From G963691885 sp963691885 (GTDB taxonomy: Bacteria > Pseudomonadota > Alphaproteobacteria > UBA8366 > Aestuariispiraceae), in NCBI GenBank assembly GCA_963691885.1, contig OY829843.1:3286001-3350000 (forward strand): a DNA stretch of 64,000 bases, given 5' to 3'. The position numbers and the translations under genes are program-made. The notes beneath the pieces are model-generated. The model was not told the DNA's origin. It saw only the letters and a program-made list of their open reading frames with translations, and ran no database searches. Positions 36,340-46,201 of this stretch are shown here, piece by piece (positions within the stretch are counted from its first letter, which is position 1; every line of letters starts with the position of its first letter).

Positions 36340-37950
36340 ATGATGACTACGAGTTCGACACGTCGCGATTTTATGAAGATGGGAATGGCGGGGGCGTCAG
36401 TTCTTCCTTTTCTAAAGGCAATGCCGGCATCGGCACAGGGCTCTGATACAATGGTGGTCGTGACAGGCCAGACCATCAATTCACTCGATCTGCACCGAAC
36501 CGGGACGAGCCGTGCCTCTTATCAGGTGGGCGTGAATTGCTATGACCGACTGCTGTCATTTGGCACCAAAGAGGCAATCGGGGGTGGTTACTCCTATGAC
36601 TACTCGGTTGTCGAACCAGAACTGGCTGAAAGCTGGACTGAGTCAGATGACGGCATGACCCTGACGTTCAAGCTGAAATCAAACGCCACGTTCTGGGATG
36701 GCAAAAAGGTAACGGCGAAAGATGTGAAATGGTCGTTTGATCGTGCTGTTTCTGTCGGCGGTTTCCCTTCGGTACAGATGAAAGCGGGTGGTCTGGTTCG
36801 TCCTGAGCAGTTCATCGCAGAAGATGACGAGACCTTTGTGATCAAGCTCGATCGCCCGTCTAAATTGACCATTCCGGATCTTGCCGTACCGGTTCCCTAT
36901 ATCATCAACTCTACCGTTGCGCTGGAAAACGCGACGGCGGATGACCCCTGGGCGTTGGAATATCTTCATATGAACCCGGCCGGTTCCGGTGCTTTTAAAG
37001 TTGCACGCTGGAATCAGGGTGAGCAATTGGTCTATGAGCGCAATGATGATTGGGTTGGTGGGCCGCTTCCCGCGCTCAAGCGTGTAATTATCCGCGAGGT
37101 GCCAAGCCCTGCCACCCGTAGAGCTCTGGTGGAGCGTGGTGACGTCCAGATGGCTTTCGGCATTCCTGACAAGGATGCTGCAGAACTGGCCGACAAGATT
37201 GACGTTTTCTCAACGCCAGTGGAGAACTGTATTCACTGTCTTTGCCCGAACTTTGCGTTTGAACCTTTCCAGGACTCAAACGTGCGTAAAGCAATCGCTT
37301 ATGCGGTACCGTATGATGATATCTTCCAGGCAGCAGCTTATGGTCGTGGTCTTCCGCTTTATGGTGGTGAAGCAGCGATTGATGACATAGCCTGGCCGCG
37401 CAAAACCCAATATTACACTGACCTGGAAAAAGCCAAGGAGTTCATGGCGAAATCCAAATATCCGGATGGTTTTGATGTGACCATGTCGATCAGTCTGGAC
37501 CTTGCGTCCTGGATGGAGCCTACAGCCCTTTTGGTGCAGGAAGCTCTGGGCAAGATCGGGATCAACGTGACCATCGACAAGATTCCTGGTGCAAACTGGC
37601 GAACGGCCGTTCTGGTTGAAAAGCGACTCGATCTGCACCTTGAGAACTTCGGTGGCTGGCTGAACACACCGGATTACTATTTCTTCTGGGCCTACAAGGA
37701 CGGGCATCTCTTCAATTCTTCAAACTATCGTAATGAAGAGATTGAAGCATTGGTGGATTCTGCATTGCACATGCCGATGGATGATCCGGAATATGCGCCC
37801 AAGATCAAACGCATGTTTGAGATTGCGCTGGATGAACTTCCTCGAATTCCGCTTTATCAACCTGCTCTTAACGTCGCGGCGAATGGAGCGGAAGGGTACG
37901 AGTTCTGGTTCCATAGGCAATTGGATGTTCGCCCGCTCAAGGTCGGGTAA
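36340..37950 (+). CDS. Peptide/nickel-type ABC transporter substrate-binding protein
   Basis: The protein has about 536 residues and is a family 5 extracellular solute-binding protein. A twin-arginine-like signal (STRRDFMKMGMAGAS, cleavage after PASAQG) leads into the typical PELAESWTESDDGMTLTFKL region and the C-terminal RIPLYQPALN. I chose the ATG at 36340, preceded by gaaaggg. It heads a unit of binding protein, two permeases and a double ATPase, followed by RidA and a convergent amidase. An amide, a small peptide or a modified amino acid is a reasonable guess for the substrate. Confidence 0.93.
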   Translation: MMTTSSTRRDFMKMGMAGASVLPFLKAMPASAQGSDTMVVVTGQTINSLDLHRTGTSRASYQVGVNCYDRLLSFGTKEAIGGGYSYDYSVVEPELAESWTESDDGMTLTFKLKSNATFWDGKKVTAKDVKWSFDRAVSVGGFPSVQMKAGGLVRPEQFIAEDDETFVIKLDRPSKLTIPDLAVPVPYIINSTVALENATADDPWALEYLHMNPAGSGAFKVARWNQGEQLVYERNDDWVGGPLPALKRVIIREVPSPATRRALVERGDVQMAFGIPDKDAAELADKIDVFSTPVENCIHCLCPNFAFEPFQDSNVRKAIAYAVPYDDIFQAAAYGRGLPLYGGEAAIDDIAWPRKTQYYTDLEKAKEFMAKSKYPDGFDVTMSISLDLASWMEPTALLVQEALGKIGINVTIDKIPGANWRTAVLVEKRLDLHLENFGGWLNTPDYYFFWAYKDGHLFNSSNYRNEEIEALVDSALHMPMDDPEYAPKIKRMFEIALDELPRIPLYQPALNVAANGAEGYEFWFHRQLDVRPLKVG

Positions 37951-37953
37951 ACG

Positions 37954-38988
37954 ATGCTTTCAGACTCACCAAGGCTACGCGCGGTTTTGCTGCGCGTAGC
38001 CCAGGCTGTTCCAGTTGTCTTTGGTGTTATCGTTATCAGTTTCGTATTGACCCGTGCCTTGCCCGGTGATCCGGCAGTTTATTTTGCGGGTGTGATGGCT
38101 GATGAGAAATCGATTGAAGAAACCAGGGTAGCGCTCGGGCTTGATAAGCCGCTCCCTGAACAATTTGTCATTTATCTCGGAAATCTGGTGCAGGGCGACC
38201 TGGGCCAGTCCGTATCGACTGGGCGTCCGGTGGCAACAGATCTCGCCAACCGGTTGCCAGCGTCTCTTGAATTGACGCTTTCTGCTTTGATTTTGGCTAT
38301 AGCAGTCGCTGTCCCTCTTGGTGTTTTGGCGGCGACACGTCAGGGGACCTGGATCGACCATTTGTGCCGTGTTGTTGTCACAGCCGGGGTCTCGTTACCG
38401 ACATTCTTCACGGGCATATTGTTGATTTACATATTTTATTACTTGATGGGGGTTGCCCCTTCGCCGCTTGGGCGTCTTGATTTCATTTACCTCGAACCTG
38501 ACCATATTACTGGCTTTTACCTTATTGATGCGGCTGTTGTCGGAGATTGGGAGACTTGGTGGGGTGCCTTTAAGCAGTTGATACTCCCGGCATCGACGCT
38601 TGCGTTGTTTACCTTGGCTCCAATAGCGCGCATGACCAGAGCGGCAATGCTTTCAGCGCTTTCCTCTGAGTTTATTCGAACGGCGAGGGCCGCGGGTTTA
38701 TCGAACAACAAGGTTTTGTACAGATATGCATTCCGCAATGCTTTGCTCCCAGTGGTGACAACACTGGGCATGGTGTTTTCCTTTGCCCTTGGCGCCAACG
38801 TGCTGGTTGAGAAAGTCTTCGCTTGGCCGGGAATTGGGTCCTACGCGGTCGAGGCACTTGTGGTCTCAGACTACGCGGCTGTTCAGGGGTTCGTATTGGC
38901 CATGGCATTGCTTTTCGTGGCGCTTAATCTTGTTATTGACCTGCTCTACGCCGTGATCGATCCGCGGATTGGTTTTGTGTCGCAATGA
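37954..38988 (+). CDS. Peptide-type ABC transporter permease (DppB-like)
   Basis: The protein has 344 residues. It has the family's start (LLRVAQAVPVVFGVIVISF, then LPGDPA), six membrane segments and the EAA-type loop (ARAAGLSNNKVLYRYAFRNA). It begins 3 bp after the binding-protein stop, and its own stop overlaps the next ATG (ATGA at 38985-38988). Confidence 0.95.
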   Translation: MLSDSPRLRAVLLRVAQAVPVVFGVIVISFVLTRALPGDPAVYFAGVMADEKSIEETRVALGLDKPLPEQFVIYLGNLVQGDLGQSVSTGRPVATDLANRLPASLELTLSALILAIAVAVPLGVLAATRQGTWIDHLCRVVVTAGVSLPTFFTGILLIYIFYYLMGVAPSPLGRLDFIYLEPDHITGFYLIDAAVVGDWETWWGAFKQLILPASTLALFTLAPIARMTRAAMLSALSSEFIRTARAAGLSNNKVLYRYAFRNALLPVVTTLGMVFSFALGANVLVEKVFAWPGIGSYAVEALVVSDYAAVQGFVLAMALLFVALNLVIDLLYAVIDPRIGFVSQ

Positions 38989-39863
38989 CAGATATCGACA
39001 TCCGATCCGCACCTCAGTCTCAAAGCCGCTTCGACCATATCATCTATGTTTTGCGGTCCAATCCGGTGACGCTCATCGCGTTCGGCATGCTGGGGTTTAT
39101 CTTGGGCTGTGCACTGGTTGGGCCCTATGTTGTTCCTTTTGATCCGCTTGAAACCAATGCATCAAACGCATTGCAGCCGCCATCACTGGTACATTGGTTT
39201 GGTACCGATAATCTGGGTCGGGATGTCTTCAGCAGGGTGATTGTGGCGACGCGCCTCGATCTGGCTATTTCTGTTGCAGCCGTCGCGATATCCTTTGTTG
39301 TTGGCTCTATACTTGGCAGCATTGCGGGCTATTGGGGTGGCTGGCTCGACGCGGTTCTGAATCGTTGCCTCGATACTATCATGGCATTTCCGTTGTTCGT
39401 TCTGGCGATGGGCATCGTAGCCGCGCTGGGCAACACGATTGAGAACATCATCTATGCAACGGCGATCATCAACATGCCGTTTTACGCAAGATTGGTGCGC
39501 GCAGAGGTGAATATCAGACGCAATGCCGGATTTGCCAGGGCTGCAAAGCTCTCAGGAAATAGTGATATCCGCGTTCTTGCCATGCATATATTTCCGAATG
39601 CCCTGCCGCCCATGATGGTGCAGGTTTCGCTCAATTTGGGATGGGCGATCCTGAACGCGGCCGGGTTGTCCTTTATTGGTCTAGGCGTTCGGCCACCAAC
39701 CCCTGAATGGGGGATCATGGTTGCGGAGGGTGCGAACTTCATTGTTTCCGGTGAGTGGTGGTTGGCAGTGTTCCCCGGTCTTTGGTTGATGATGGCGGTG
39801 TTTACCTTCAACCTTCTTGGTGATGGCATGCGCGACATTGTCGATCCGCGCAAAAGGACGTGA
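38985..39863 (+). CDS. Peptide-type ABC transporter permease (DppC-like)
   Basis: The protein has 292 residues. It has an N-terminal OppC-type membrane segment, then FGTDNLGRDVFSRVI, an EAA loop (ARAAKLSGNSDIRVLAMHIFP) and the conserved end FNLLGDGMRDIVDPR. It partners the preceding permease. The next ATG (39868) lies 4 bp after the stop. Confidence 0.95.
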   Translation: MTDIDIRSAPQSQSRFDHIIYVLRSNPVTLIAFGMLGFILGCALVGPYVVPFDPLETNASNALQPPSLVHWFGTDNLGRDVFSRVIVATRLDLAISVAAVAISFVVGSILGSIAGYWGGWLDAVLNRCLDTIMAFPLFVLAMGIVAALGNTIENIIYATAIINMPFYARLVRAEVNIRRNAGFARAAKLSGNSDIRVLAMHIFPNALPPMMVQVSLNLGWAILNAAGLSFIGLGVRPPTPEWGIMVAEGANFIVSGEWWLAVFPGLWLMMAVFTFNLLGDGMRDIVDPRKRT

Positions 39864-39867
39864 CCCG

Positions 39868-41556
39868 ATGCTAAGCGTAAAAGATCTGGCAGTTTCATTC
39901 GGCACCAGGCGCGGTGAGGTCGAAGCTGTGAGAGACGTCAGCTTCGACTTGGCCAAGGGTGAAATCCTCGGGATCGTTGGTGAAAGCGGCTCCGGCAAGT
40001 CCGTGACATCCTATGCCTTGATGCGGATTCTGGATGCGGGCGGAACGATCAAGGCAGGTGAGATAACCTATTCCGGCGTTGATCTGCGACGCTCTGCAGA
40101 GCGTGAGATGCGGTCTATTCGTGGGCGTGAGATCTCGATGATTTTTCAGAACCCACGGGCGGCCCTCAATCCGATCCGGAAGGTCGGACACCAGATTGAG
40201 GATGTGTTGAGACAACATGCAAGGGCAACCCGTCAGAACGCTCGTGAGAAAGCCATTGAAGCGCTTGAAGCAGTCCGGATCAAAGATGCAGAGGCCCGTT
40301 TCAATGCCTATCCTTTCGAGCTTTCCGGCGGAATGTGTCAACGCATTGTCTTTGCCATCGCCTTGGCCTGTGATCCGAGATTGTTGATCGCAGATGAACC
40401 CACCACCGGTCTTGATATTACGACACAGAAGGCGGTTATGGACCTGGTCCGCGATCTGATACGAGAACGCGAGATGAGCAGCATTCTCATCACCCACGAT
40501 CTTGGACTGGCGGCGCAGTATTGCGACCGTATCATCGTGATGAAGGACGGGGCGATCGTAGAACAGGGCGACCCTGTTCAATTATTCAGCGACCCGCAAC
40601 ACGCCTATAGCCGCAAACTGGTTGATGCGACACCCCGGGCTGGAGAAAGCATACGGACACTGTTGCCAAAAGAGGAACAACGCCCGTTGCTGGAGCATCA
40701 CATTGGCGAAAACCCCCTCGTGCAGGTTCGAAATTTGGTCAAGACTTACCGGGGCAAATCGGGGCCTGTGCACGCGGTAAAAGGGATCAGCTTTGACATC
40801 CTTCAGGGGCAGAGCATGGGGCTCGTTGGGGAAAGCGGGTGTGGCAAATCGACTACCTCGGAAATTCTGGTTCGTCTTCTTGATCTGACTGAAGGTCAGG
40901 TTCTTTTTGACGGCGAGGATATTGGGGCGATTCCATCTCGCGATTTCGTCAAAAATCCGCTTCGTGCCGATATTCAAATGGTGTTTCAGGATGCAACCGA
41001 TAGCCTGAATCCACGCCATACTGCCCGCCAGACCATATCAGAACCATTGAGACATTTGGGTGGGTTGAAAGGTGAAAAGTTAAACGCCCGTGTTGAGGAA
41101 CTGGCCGCTCTCGTCGGACTGCCACTGGCTTTACTGGACCGCTTTCCCCATCAATTGTCAGGTGGCCAGAAAGCCCGTGCCGGTATCGCGCGGGCCGTGG
41201 CATTGGAGCCGAAATTCCTCATCCTTGATGAGCCGACTGCGGCGCTGGATGTTTCAATCCAGGCCGTCGTGCTGAATTTGCTTGTCGATCTGCGCGCAAA
41301 ACTGGGTTTGAGTTATCTTTTTGTAAGTCACGATCTGCATGTTGTACGGCTCCTCTGTGATCATGTGATCGTCATGAAGGATGGTGAAATAGTTGAAGAG
41401 GGTCCGACACAGCAAGTGATGAACGAACCCAAAGACGATTACACAAAAACCCTTTTGGCGGCTGCGCCTAAACCGCCAAAACGGCGTGACATGATCGTAG
41501 ATAACAAATCGACTGCCACCGCCGAAGCAAAGTCCAATAAAGTGGCTATGGGCTAA
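39868..41556 (+). CDS. Peptide-type ABC transporter double ATP-binding protein (DppD-DppF fusion)
   Basis: The protein has 562 residues with two complete nucleotide-binding domains. The first has Walker A IVGESGSGKSV, signature LSGGMCQRI and Walker B LLIADEPTTGLD. The second has Walker A LVGESGCGKST, signature LSGGQKARAGIARAV and Walker B LILDEPTAALD. Each is followed by the oligopeptide-family C-terminal segment (HAYSRKLVDATP; KDDYTKTLLAAAPKP). I chose the ATG at 39868 (MLSVKDLAVSFG) because it follows the permease stop directly; an upstream in-frame ATG lies inside the permease gene. Confidence 0.95.
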   Translation: MLSVKDLAVSFGTRRGEVEAVRDVSFDLAKGEILGIVGESGSGKSVTSYALMRILDAGGTIKAGEITYSGVDLRRSAEREMRSIRGREISMIFQNPRAALNPIRKVGHQIEDVLRQHARATRQNAREKAIEALEAVRIKDAEARFNAYPFELSGGMCQRIVFAIALACDPRLLIADEPTTGLDITTQKAVMDLVRDLIREREMSSILITHDLGLAAQYCDRIIVMKDGAIVEQGDPVQLFSDPQHAYSRKLVDATPRAGESIRTLLPKEEQRPLLEHHIGENPLVQVRNLVKTYRGKSGPVHAVKGISFDILQGQSMGLVGESGCGKSTTSEILVRLLDLTEGQVLFDGEDIGAIPSRDFVKNPLRADIQMVFQDATDSLNPRHTARQTISEPLRHLGGLKGEKLNARVEELAALVGLPLALLDRFPHQLSGGQKARAGIARAVALEPKFLILDEPTAALDVSIQAVVLNLLVDLRAKLGLSYLFVSHDLHVVRLLCDHVIVMKDGEIVEEGPTQQVMNEPKDDYTKTLLAAAPKPPKRRDMIVDNKSTATAEAKSNKVAMG

Positions 41557-41577
41557 CGCATTTCGGAAGGGTAAGCG

Positions 41578-42048
41578 ATGTCCAATATCGAAAAACGCCT
41601 TGTAGAACTGGGTTTGGAACTACCGCCGGATTGGCAGCCTCGGGGACAATTCCTGCCATTCCGTGTTGATGGCACCACTGTCTATCTGTCAGGCCAGATC
41701 TGTGAATGGGCGGGTGAGGTTACTCATACAGGGCCGGTCCCTGACACTCCCGAAGGGATTGAGATGGGGCGCGACGCCGCGCGGGTCTGCGCGCTGAATC
41801 TGCTTTTTCGATTGAAGGAGGCCAGCGGCGGTGATCTTGACCGGGTTGACTGTGTTCTGCGTCTTGGTGGATTTGTAAATTGTCAGTCAGGCTTTGCCAG
41901 CAGTCCCGCTGTCATAAACGGCGCGACAGAGATCTTTGCTGCCCTGTTTGGGAAGAACGGCTGGCATGCACGGACGGCCGTAGGCGTATCGGGTCTTCCG
42001 GGAAACGCCTCGGTTGAGGTGGACGCCATTGTGAGGCTGCGGAGCTGA
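41578..42048 (+). CDS. RidA/YjgF-family protein
   Basis: The protein has 156 residues. It matches the larger RidA-like subgroup (KRLVELGLELPPDWQPRG, YLSGQICEWAGE, then VCALNLLFRLKEASGGDLDRV and GNASVEVDAIVRL). RidA proteins deaminate reactive enamine/imine intermediates formed by amino acid enzymes. It lies 21 bp after the ABC ATPase gene, so it belongs to that operon, and it faces the amidase convergently with a 6-bp gap. The context suggests it supports catabolism of the imported compound. Confidence 0.9.
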   Translation: MSNIEKRLVELGLELPPDWQPRGQFLPFRVDGTTVYLSGQICEWAGEVTHTGPVPDTPEGIEMGRDAARVCALNLLFRLKEASGGDLDRVDCVLRLGGFVNCQSGFASSPAVINGATEIFAALFGKNGWHARTAVGVSGLPGNASVEVDAIVRLRS

Positions 42049-42054
42049 GCCTTT

Positions 42055-43272
42055 TCAGGGCAGTATTGGCTTTGGAATGGGCGGTGCGTTTTCCATCAGT
42101 TGTTCCGCAATATCGAGAACGAAAAGATCGGCACCCGGGTGCCCCGCCAGCATGATCGATCTTGGTCGATGCAAGCTGTCCAAGCCCCATGGCAGGCTTA
42201 TTAAGGGACCGCCGAAAACAGACCAAAGGGTCAGCCAGTGTTGAAAGCCGGTGGTGCCGTCCATCAGGGGAGCCCCCTCCGGTACCGGCAGGGTGAGTAC
42301 AAGATCAATATCGGCCAAACTGGACCAGAAATCGGATTTCCTCTCCGCCAGAAATTCTCTTGCCTTTGCCACGTCAGACTCTGTTGTATCCACGCCGGAT
42401 AGCAAAGCGCTTCTAAAATTGGGTTTTAGCTTGTCGTACTGCTCACCGCGTAACAACTCGCCATGGGCCTGTGCGGCTTCGAAATTCATGATCAGACGAT
42501 GGGCAAGCACGATCTCGTCCACGGCTGCGGGCAGGGTTTGTTTGTTGATTGTTGAGCCAAAACCCCTGAATACTTCAGCGACCAGATCCATCCCCGCCTG
42601 ATAATCCACCGTCGGCGCAAGTTCCGTGTCAAACAAGCCCTGCGTAACCTTCAGTTTTGTTACCTGGTTCGAGGCGGCAGGTGGTAGGTCAGGTTTCATC
42701 GCAATGAAGGCCCGCCTGGCAAGATCAACCGATCGTGCGATTATACCGACCGTGTCGAAGCTTGGTGACAAAGGGGAAACACCGGTGGTGGGAAGCGAAC
42801 CATAACTCGGCTTGAGACCCACCACACCGCAATAAGCGGCGGGTCGACAAAGGGAACCGGCCGTTTGTGTTCCAAGGGCGATATCGACGAGACCAGCGCC
42901 GACAGCGGCACCGGATCCGCTACTGGATCCGCCGGGCGATCTGTTGAAATCATGGGGGTTGCGACAATCCGTAGGGTCTGTAAAGGCGAACTCGGTGGTG
43001 ACTGTCTTGCCGATTATTGTGCCGCCTGCGGCGCGTAATCTTTCCACAACTTCCGCGTCTTTTTCCGCCGGTTTGGCCTTTGCAAAAACGGCGCTGCCAT
43101 TTCGTGTCGGTATGCCTTTCACATCAATAATGTCTTTGATGCCAACGGTCAGTCCGGAAAGGGCTCCCTCAGCGCTTGGCGTAGAGTCTGCCTGGTCAGC
43201 CAGTTCCACGAATGCCTTTATGTGGTGTTGCCAGGCATCGATACGCCTGTATCTATCGGTAAGGTCGTTCAA
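42055..43272 (-). CDS. Amidase (amidase signature family)
   Basis: The protein has 405 residues. The Ser-cisSer-Lys triad is visible: Lys46 in TVGIKDIID, the cis-Ser in GGSSSGSGAAVGAG (116-118), and the nucleophile Ser140 in GTQTAGSLCRPAAYCG. It hydrolyses an amide to acid and ammonia. The start appears to be TTG with AGGA about 9 bp upstream; I found no in-frame ATG nearby. It is on the strand opposite the transporter operon, with ends 6 bp apart. It probably releases ammonia or an amino acid from the imported substrate; the exact substrate cannot be read from sequence. Confidence 0.93.
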   Translation of the reverse strand: MNDLTDRYRRIDAWQHHIKAFVELADQADSTPSAEGALSGLTVGIKDIIDVKGIPTRNGSAVFAKAKPAEKDAEVVERLRAAGGTIIGKTVTTEFAFTDPTDCRNPHDFNRSPGGSSSGSGAAVGAGLVDIALGTQTAGSLCRPAAYCGVVGLKPSYGSLPTTGVSPLSPSFDTVGIIARSVDLARRAFIAMKPDLPPAASNQVTKLKVTQGLFDTELAPTVDYQAGMDLVAEVFRGFGSTINKQTLPAAVDEIVLAHRLIMNFEAAQAHGELLRGEQYDKLKPNFRSALLSGVDTTESDVAKAREFLAERKSDFWSSLADIDLVLTLPVPEGAPLMDGTTGFQHWLTLWSVFGGPLISLPWGLDSLHRPRSIMLAGHPGADLFVLDIAEQLMENAPPIPKPILP

Positions 43273-43636
43273 TATTCATTCCTGGTCAGGCGGCTATGGC
43301 GTCAGGGATCAGAACTGGGTCCACTTCATATTTTATTCCGTTACACAGGCAGAATACAGGATGTATTAAACATTTTCTTTCCAGAACTTGTTCAAACGTC
43401 GAAACAGTCATTGAGGCTCTTCTTCAGTTATCTTTCAGGTGATGAACTGTTGTTGATCATTTTACTGTTGAATACAGGAGACTGCTTGAAAAAAGTTACG
43501 GAAAAAATCAATAGTGAGATACTGCTTCACGAGAATCACGTCGTTTCCGATTTTTGGAGTGGGGGTGAAGATGAGACCGGCGAACATGGGTTGGTTTGGC
43601 ATGGTATTGCCTCGTGGCCAAAAATGGATTGATCGA
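43273..43636. other. Intergenic region, no gene recognised
   Basis: This is the region between the amidase start and the Rieske gene. Frames across it on the plus strand begin inside the amidase gene and show no family resemblance. It must hold the amidase promoter. Confidence 0.4.
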
Positions 43637-43978
43637 TCAGTCCGAACCGGGAAGTGATGCGCCGATATTTACGTGTACTATTCCATCTCGTAGTTGGGCA
43701 GGATAGTTCGTTAGAGCCGGCAGATCCCACCCCGGACTGCAAGAACCGTCTTCGAGGGAAAATCTAGCCCTGTGATGGGGGCAGTGAACTTGCCCATCAA
43801 CAACCTGACCTTGACCCAGACGGGCAGCCTGATGAGGACACAAGCCCTGAAACGCCTTGATGTTGCCGTCATGCAAAACCAAAAAAAGAAGGATGTCCCC
43901 AACCAACACCTCTAGAGGTTTGCTGTCGTTGAGCTCCAAGAACGGAAGGGTCGGGATCCAGTTGTCGCTTTCGTTCAT
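43637..43978 (-). CDS. Rieske [2Fe-2S] ferredoxin
   Basis: The protein has 113 residues. The Rieske cluster ligands are Cys47-x-His49 (LCPHQAA) and Cys66-x2-His69 (HCPHHRARF), with the expected spacing. This is the size of the ferredoxin component of ring-hydroxylating dioxygenases or a NirD-like protein. It has no oxygenase or reductase neighbour here. It sits between the amidase cluster and the decayed mobile region and could be a stray part of either. Confidence 0.9.
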   Translation of the reverse strand: MNESDNWIPTLPFLELNDSKPLEVLVGDILLFLVLHDGNIKAFQGLCPHQAARLGQGQVVDGQVHCPHHRARFSLEDGSCSPGWDLPALTNYPAQLRDGIVHVNIGASLPGSD

Positions 43979-44265
43979 CTCATCTGCCGCGAATTGTTCA
44001 ACGAATTCGCCAACAATAAAAGGTGCGGCGATAATGTGAAAGTACGTAGTGGTGGGATGAACTCAGCGCAAGAATAAGAAACATAGATAAACGAGACACA
44101 ACGGCACACTTCGAGTGATCTTCCCCCACTGAATTGGTCCACCGCGTATGATAGGAAACGGAGGATCAAAGATTTGCAACGAAACGACACAACCCGGAAG
44201 AGATTGTCTCAAAGCTACGGCAGGTTGATGTGCTCGCCGGGTTAGATCATCATCCAATTGGTCGA

Positions 44266-44604
44266 TTAAAGGTATTCGTCTGTGCGGCGCTGTAAACTTA
44301 CTTCGTCGTCGGGCGTAGATGAGCGAACGCCTTTTGCATGTAGGCATTTGTCTCTTTTGCTTCTTGCCGAAGCGATGCTTTCTCGGAGTTCGTCAGCATC
44401 ACCGTAGTTGGCGAGGTATTGGGCCTCGTCTGCTGTGAGTGCCTCTGTGCGTGTTTCATCGGATCTCCCCTTTATGAGCCTGACATGGTTGCGTCTAGGT
44501 TTACACATGCGGTTCCTCCTGTCGTTGACAAGGGCCACAACGCTAACAACCTTGCCGCCATTGACCTGTATCTGGTTTGCCAGATCTGCCAGGGTGCCGA
44601 CCAT
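44266..44604 (-). pseudogene. Remnant resembling part of a large mobile-element protein
   Basis: This 112-residue frame begins GTLADLANQIQVNGGKVVSV and contains EALTADEAQYLANYGDADEL. From memory this resembles a C-terminal segment seen in very large multi-domain proteins of plasmids and integrative elements. It is far too short to be such a protein and is probably a leftover. The neighbouring short frames (44620-44802, 44828-45103) are on the same strand and equally uninformative. Confidence 0.3.
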
Positions 44605-44827
44605 AACAGTTACCTGGTCTTAAAGAACATAGGATTTTCCCGTTTCAACGTCACTTTCAAACACCGATCGAGGCATAATTCTCTCAAGTGGTTTTACCCC
44701 GGTGTAAAAACCTTTGTTCGATTGGATGATTTCTTGAGTCGTTATCGCTACAAGGGTCCTTGTTTCCAGATACTTAACCTTCATATAAAGGTCGAGCGAC
44801 ATTTGGGAGCCTTCGGTAGTGATCCCT

Positions 44828-45103
44828 TTAATCTGCCCATGGTTCCCACATAGGACAAAACTCGGAACTTGTGCGACCCATCGACAAAAGGCATGTCAAC
44901 GCCTGTTTCCTCATACGTAAAAAAACCTGATCAGTTTTAGATTTTGAACTTAAACGATCTTCAAGGCTTTCTATCATGTTTTCAATTTTACGAATAGAGA
45001 AACGCTGATCTGGTACTGTCTCAATTTGAATTGTCTTTGTTGCGAGGCCACGCGGACCTGGCTTCGGAGCGCGTTCATCAATCAGCCCAATAATCCTCTT
45101 CAT
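44828..45103 (-). CDS. Small hypothetical protein
   Basis: The frame has 91 residues (MKRIIGLIDERAPKPGPRGL...), is basic and charged, with a central helical stretch (IRKIENMIESLEDRLSSKSK). It is not recognised. It lies in a region of short broken frames between a Rieske gene and recombinase genes. It may be a real small gene or the surviving N-terminal part of a longer one. Confidence 0.3.
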   Translation of the reverse strand: MKRIIGLIDERAPKPGPRGLATKTIQIETVPDQRFSIRKIENMIESLEDRLSSKSKTDQVFLRMRKQALTCLLSMGRTSSEFCPMWEPWAD

Positions 45104-45164
45104 GCCATACAGTATCCGAAACGCCAGCCGCCATTGCTGGCGTGTCTAGCTCCCTTTCTATGTA

Positions 45165-45299
45165 CTACAATGATGTAAGGTTTCTTGCTCTGGCGGCCGT
45201 TCGGATCGATGCATCAACTGTTTTCCCACCAGCCAGATCCAATTCAACCTGCCGCAAATTGTTCAATATATCTTCTGCTGAAAAGCGCTTCCGTGCCAT
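45165..45299 (-). pseudogene. IS3-family OrfA transposase remnant
   Basis: This 44-codon fragment starts MARKRFSAEDILNNLRQVEL and continues GGKTVDASIRTAA. That is the N-terminal helix-turn-helix of IS3-family OrfA proteins (typical form RFSAEDIINKLRE...GKTVAEACR). It then drops out of frame at a TAG. No OrfB or inverted ends are visible, so this is an IS3 scar. Confidence 0.65.
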
Positions 45300-45327
45300 A
45301 AAATCCTCCCTTGATTTAATGAGATAT

Positions 45328-45498
45328 CTATACCTCAACTGGCTCAGTTATAGGGGGGCAGGACACTGTGACGGTTTTAACCATATCAACTTCTTTACTA
45401 AGAGGAGCCAAAACCTCCAGGAGCGCCTTCAGTAACGAGTCTCCAAGGTTGCCGGAAGATGAACCACTTTCTCCTGAGTTATTATTTTCTTCAGTCAT
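45328..45498 (-). CDS. Possible small protein, 56 residues
   Basis: This short frame (MTEENNNSGESGSSSGNLGD, then SLLKALLEVLAPLSKEVDMV) has a Ser/Asn/Gly-rich start, an amphipathic helix and a C-terminal stretch with one cysteine (VSCPPITEPVEV). It could be a small secreted or regulatory peptide. It lies 29 bp upstream of the IS3 remnant on the same strand. There is no homology I recognise and the call is weak. Confidence 0.2.
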   Translation of the reverse strand: MTEENNNSGESGSSSGNLGDSLLKALLEVLAPLSKEVDMVKTVTVSCPPITEPVEV

Positions 45499-45685
45499 AC
45501 CAACAGACTCCGTTTGACAAATTTGAAAGCTCGCTCAGCTTTTTAACACGGTAGTAGTATTGAGCTCCAGACTAACGCCGATATCCAGATACCTGTTTAT
45601 ATACTCTTCTAGAAACATCATTGATGTAAGTACGAAGGCCTTCTCGATCGACGAATTTTCCATTAACCAAGGTGGGTATTTTGAT

Positions 45686-46201
45686 TCAAAATTCTTCGCA
45701 AACACGGCGCCAGTTTTCTTTGTCTACCCGATAGAAAACATAGAATATTGAAGCTGGTGAGGCAGCACTACGAATATGAACGGCCGCGATTTCCTCATAC
45801 GATACTTGGAACTCTTTCAAATCACGAGCGTACAACGATGACACATCCAAGATAATTTTATCAAACTCCGACTTTACCTCAGGGGAAATCGGGTAGCTTA
45901 ACACTCGACAATCAGTCATAACTGGTATTAAAAGAAGCGCCTCATACAAGTTTGCTTCTTGAGCATTCTTCTTTACCTTGTCAATTGCATCTTCTGTCAT
46001 CATCTTATTAACTGCATCCTCTGCAGAGAGGAAGTGAGAAAAACACAAAACTAGTAGAACGGCCATGCACAGCGTCTTGAACGCAAAATAGGTTCTACAT
46101 ATTAAGAAACTCAATACTGACGAGAACTGGTGTATAAGGATGGAAGCAAAACAGACTCTTGTTAGGTTTTGTTTCATACCTTGACCTTTAGGGCATCGCA
46201 A
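45686..46201 (-). CDS. Hypothetical secreted or membrane protein
   Basis: The frame has up to 171 residues. A hydrophobic segment (TLCMAVLLVLCFSHFLSAED, about residues 43-62) looks like a signal peptide with cleavage after LSA, so the true start may be internal and the mature protein about 110 residues. The rest is helical and charged (DAVNKMMTEDAIDKVKKNAQ) and ends RRVCEEF. It is not recognised. It lies in an AT-rich accessory stretch. Confidence 0.4.
   Translation of the reverse strand: MRCPKGQGMKQNLTRVCFASILIHQFSSVLSFLICRTYFAFKTLCMAVLLVLCFSHFLSAEDAVNKMMTEDAIDKVKKNAQEANLYEALLLIPVMTDCRVLSYPISPEVKSEFDKIILDVSSLYARDLKEFQVSYEEIAAVHIRSAASPASIFYVFYRVDKENWRRVCEEF

Noticed and set aside
43222..43632. 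A 136-codon plus-strand frame between the amidase and Rieske genes
   Set aside because: Its first part is antisense to the amidase gene, and the rest has no family resemblance or convincing ribosome-binding site.
44408..44853. Overlapping plus-strand frames opposite 44266-44604
   Set aside because: The minus-strand frame has the more protein-like composition. The plus frames look like its antisense shadows.
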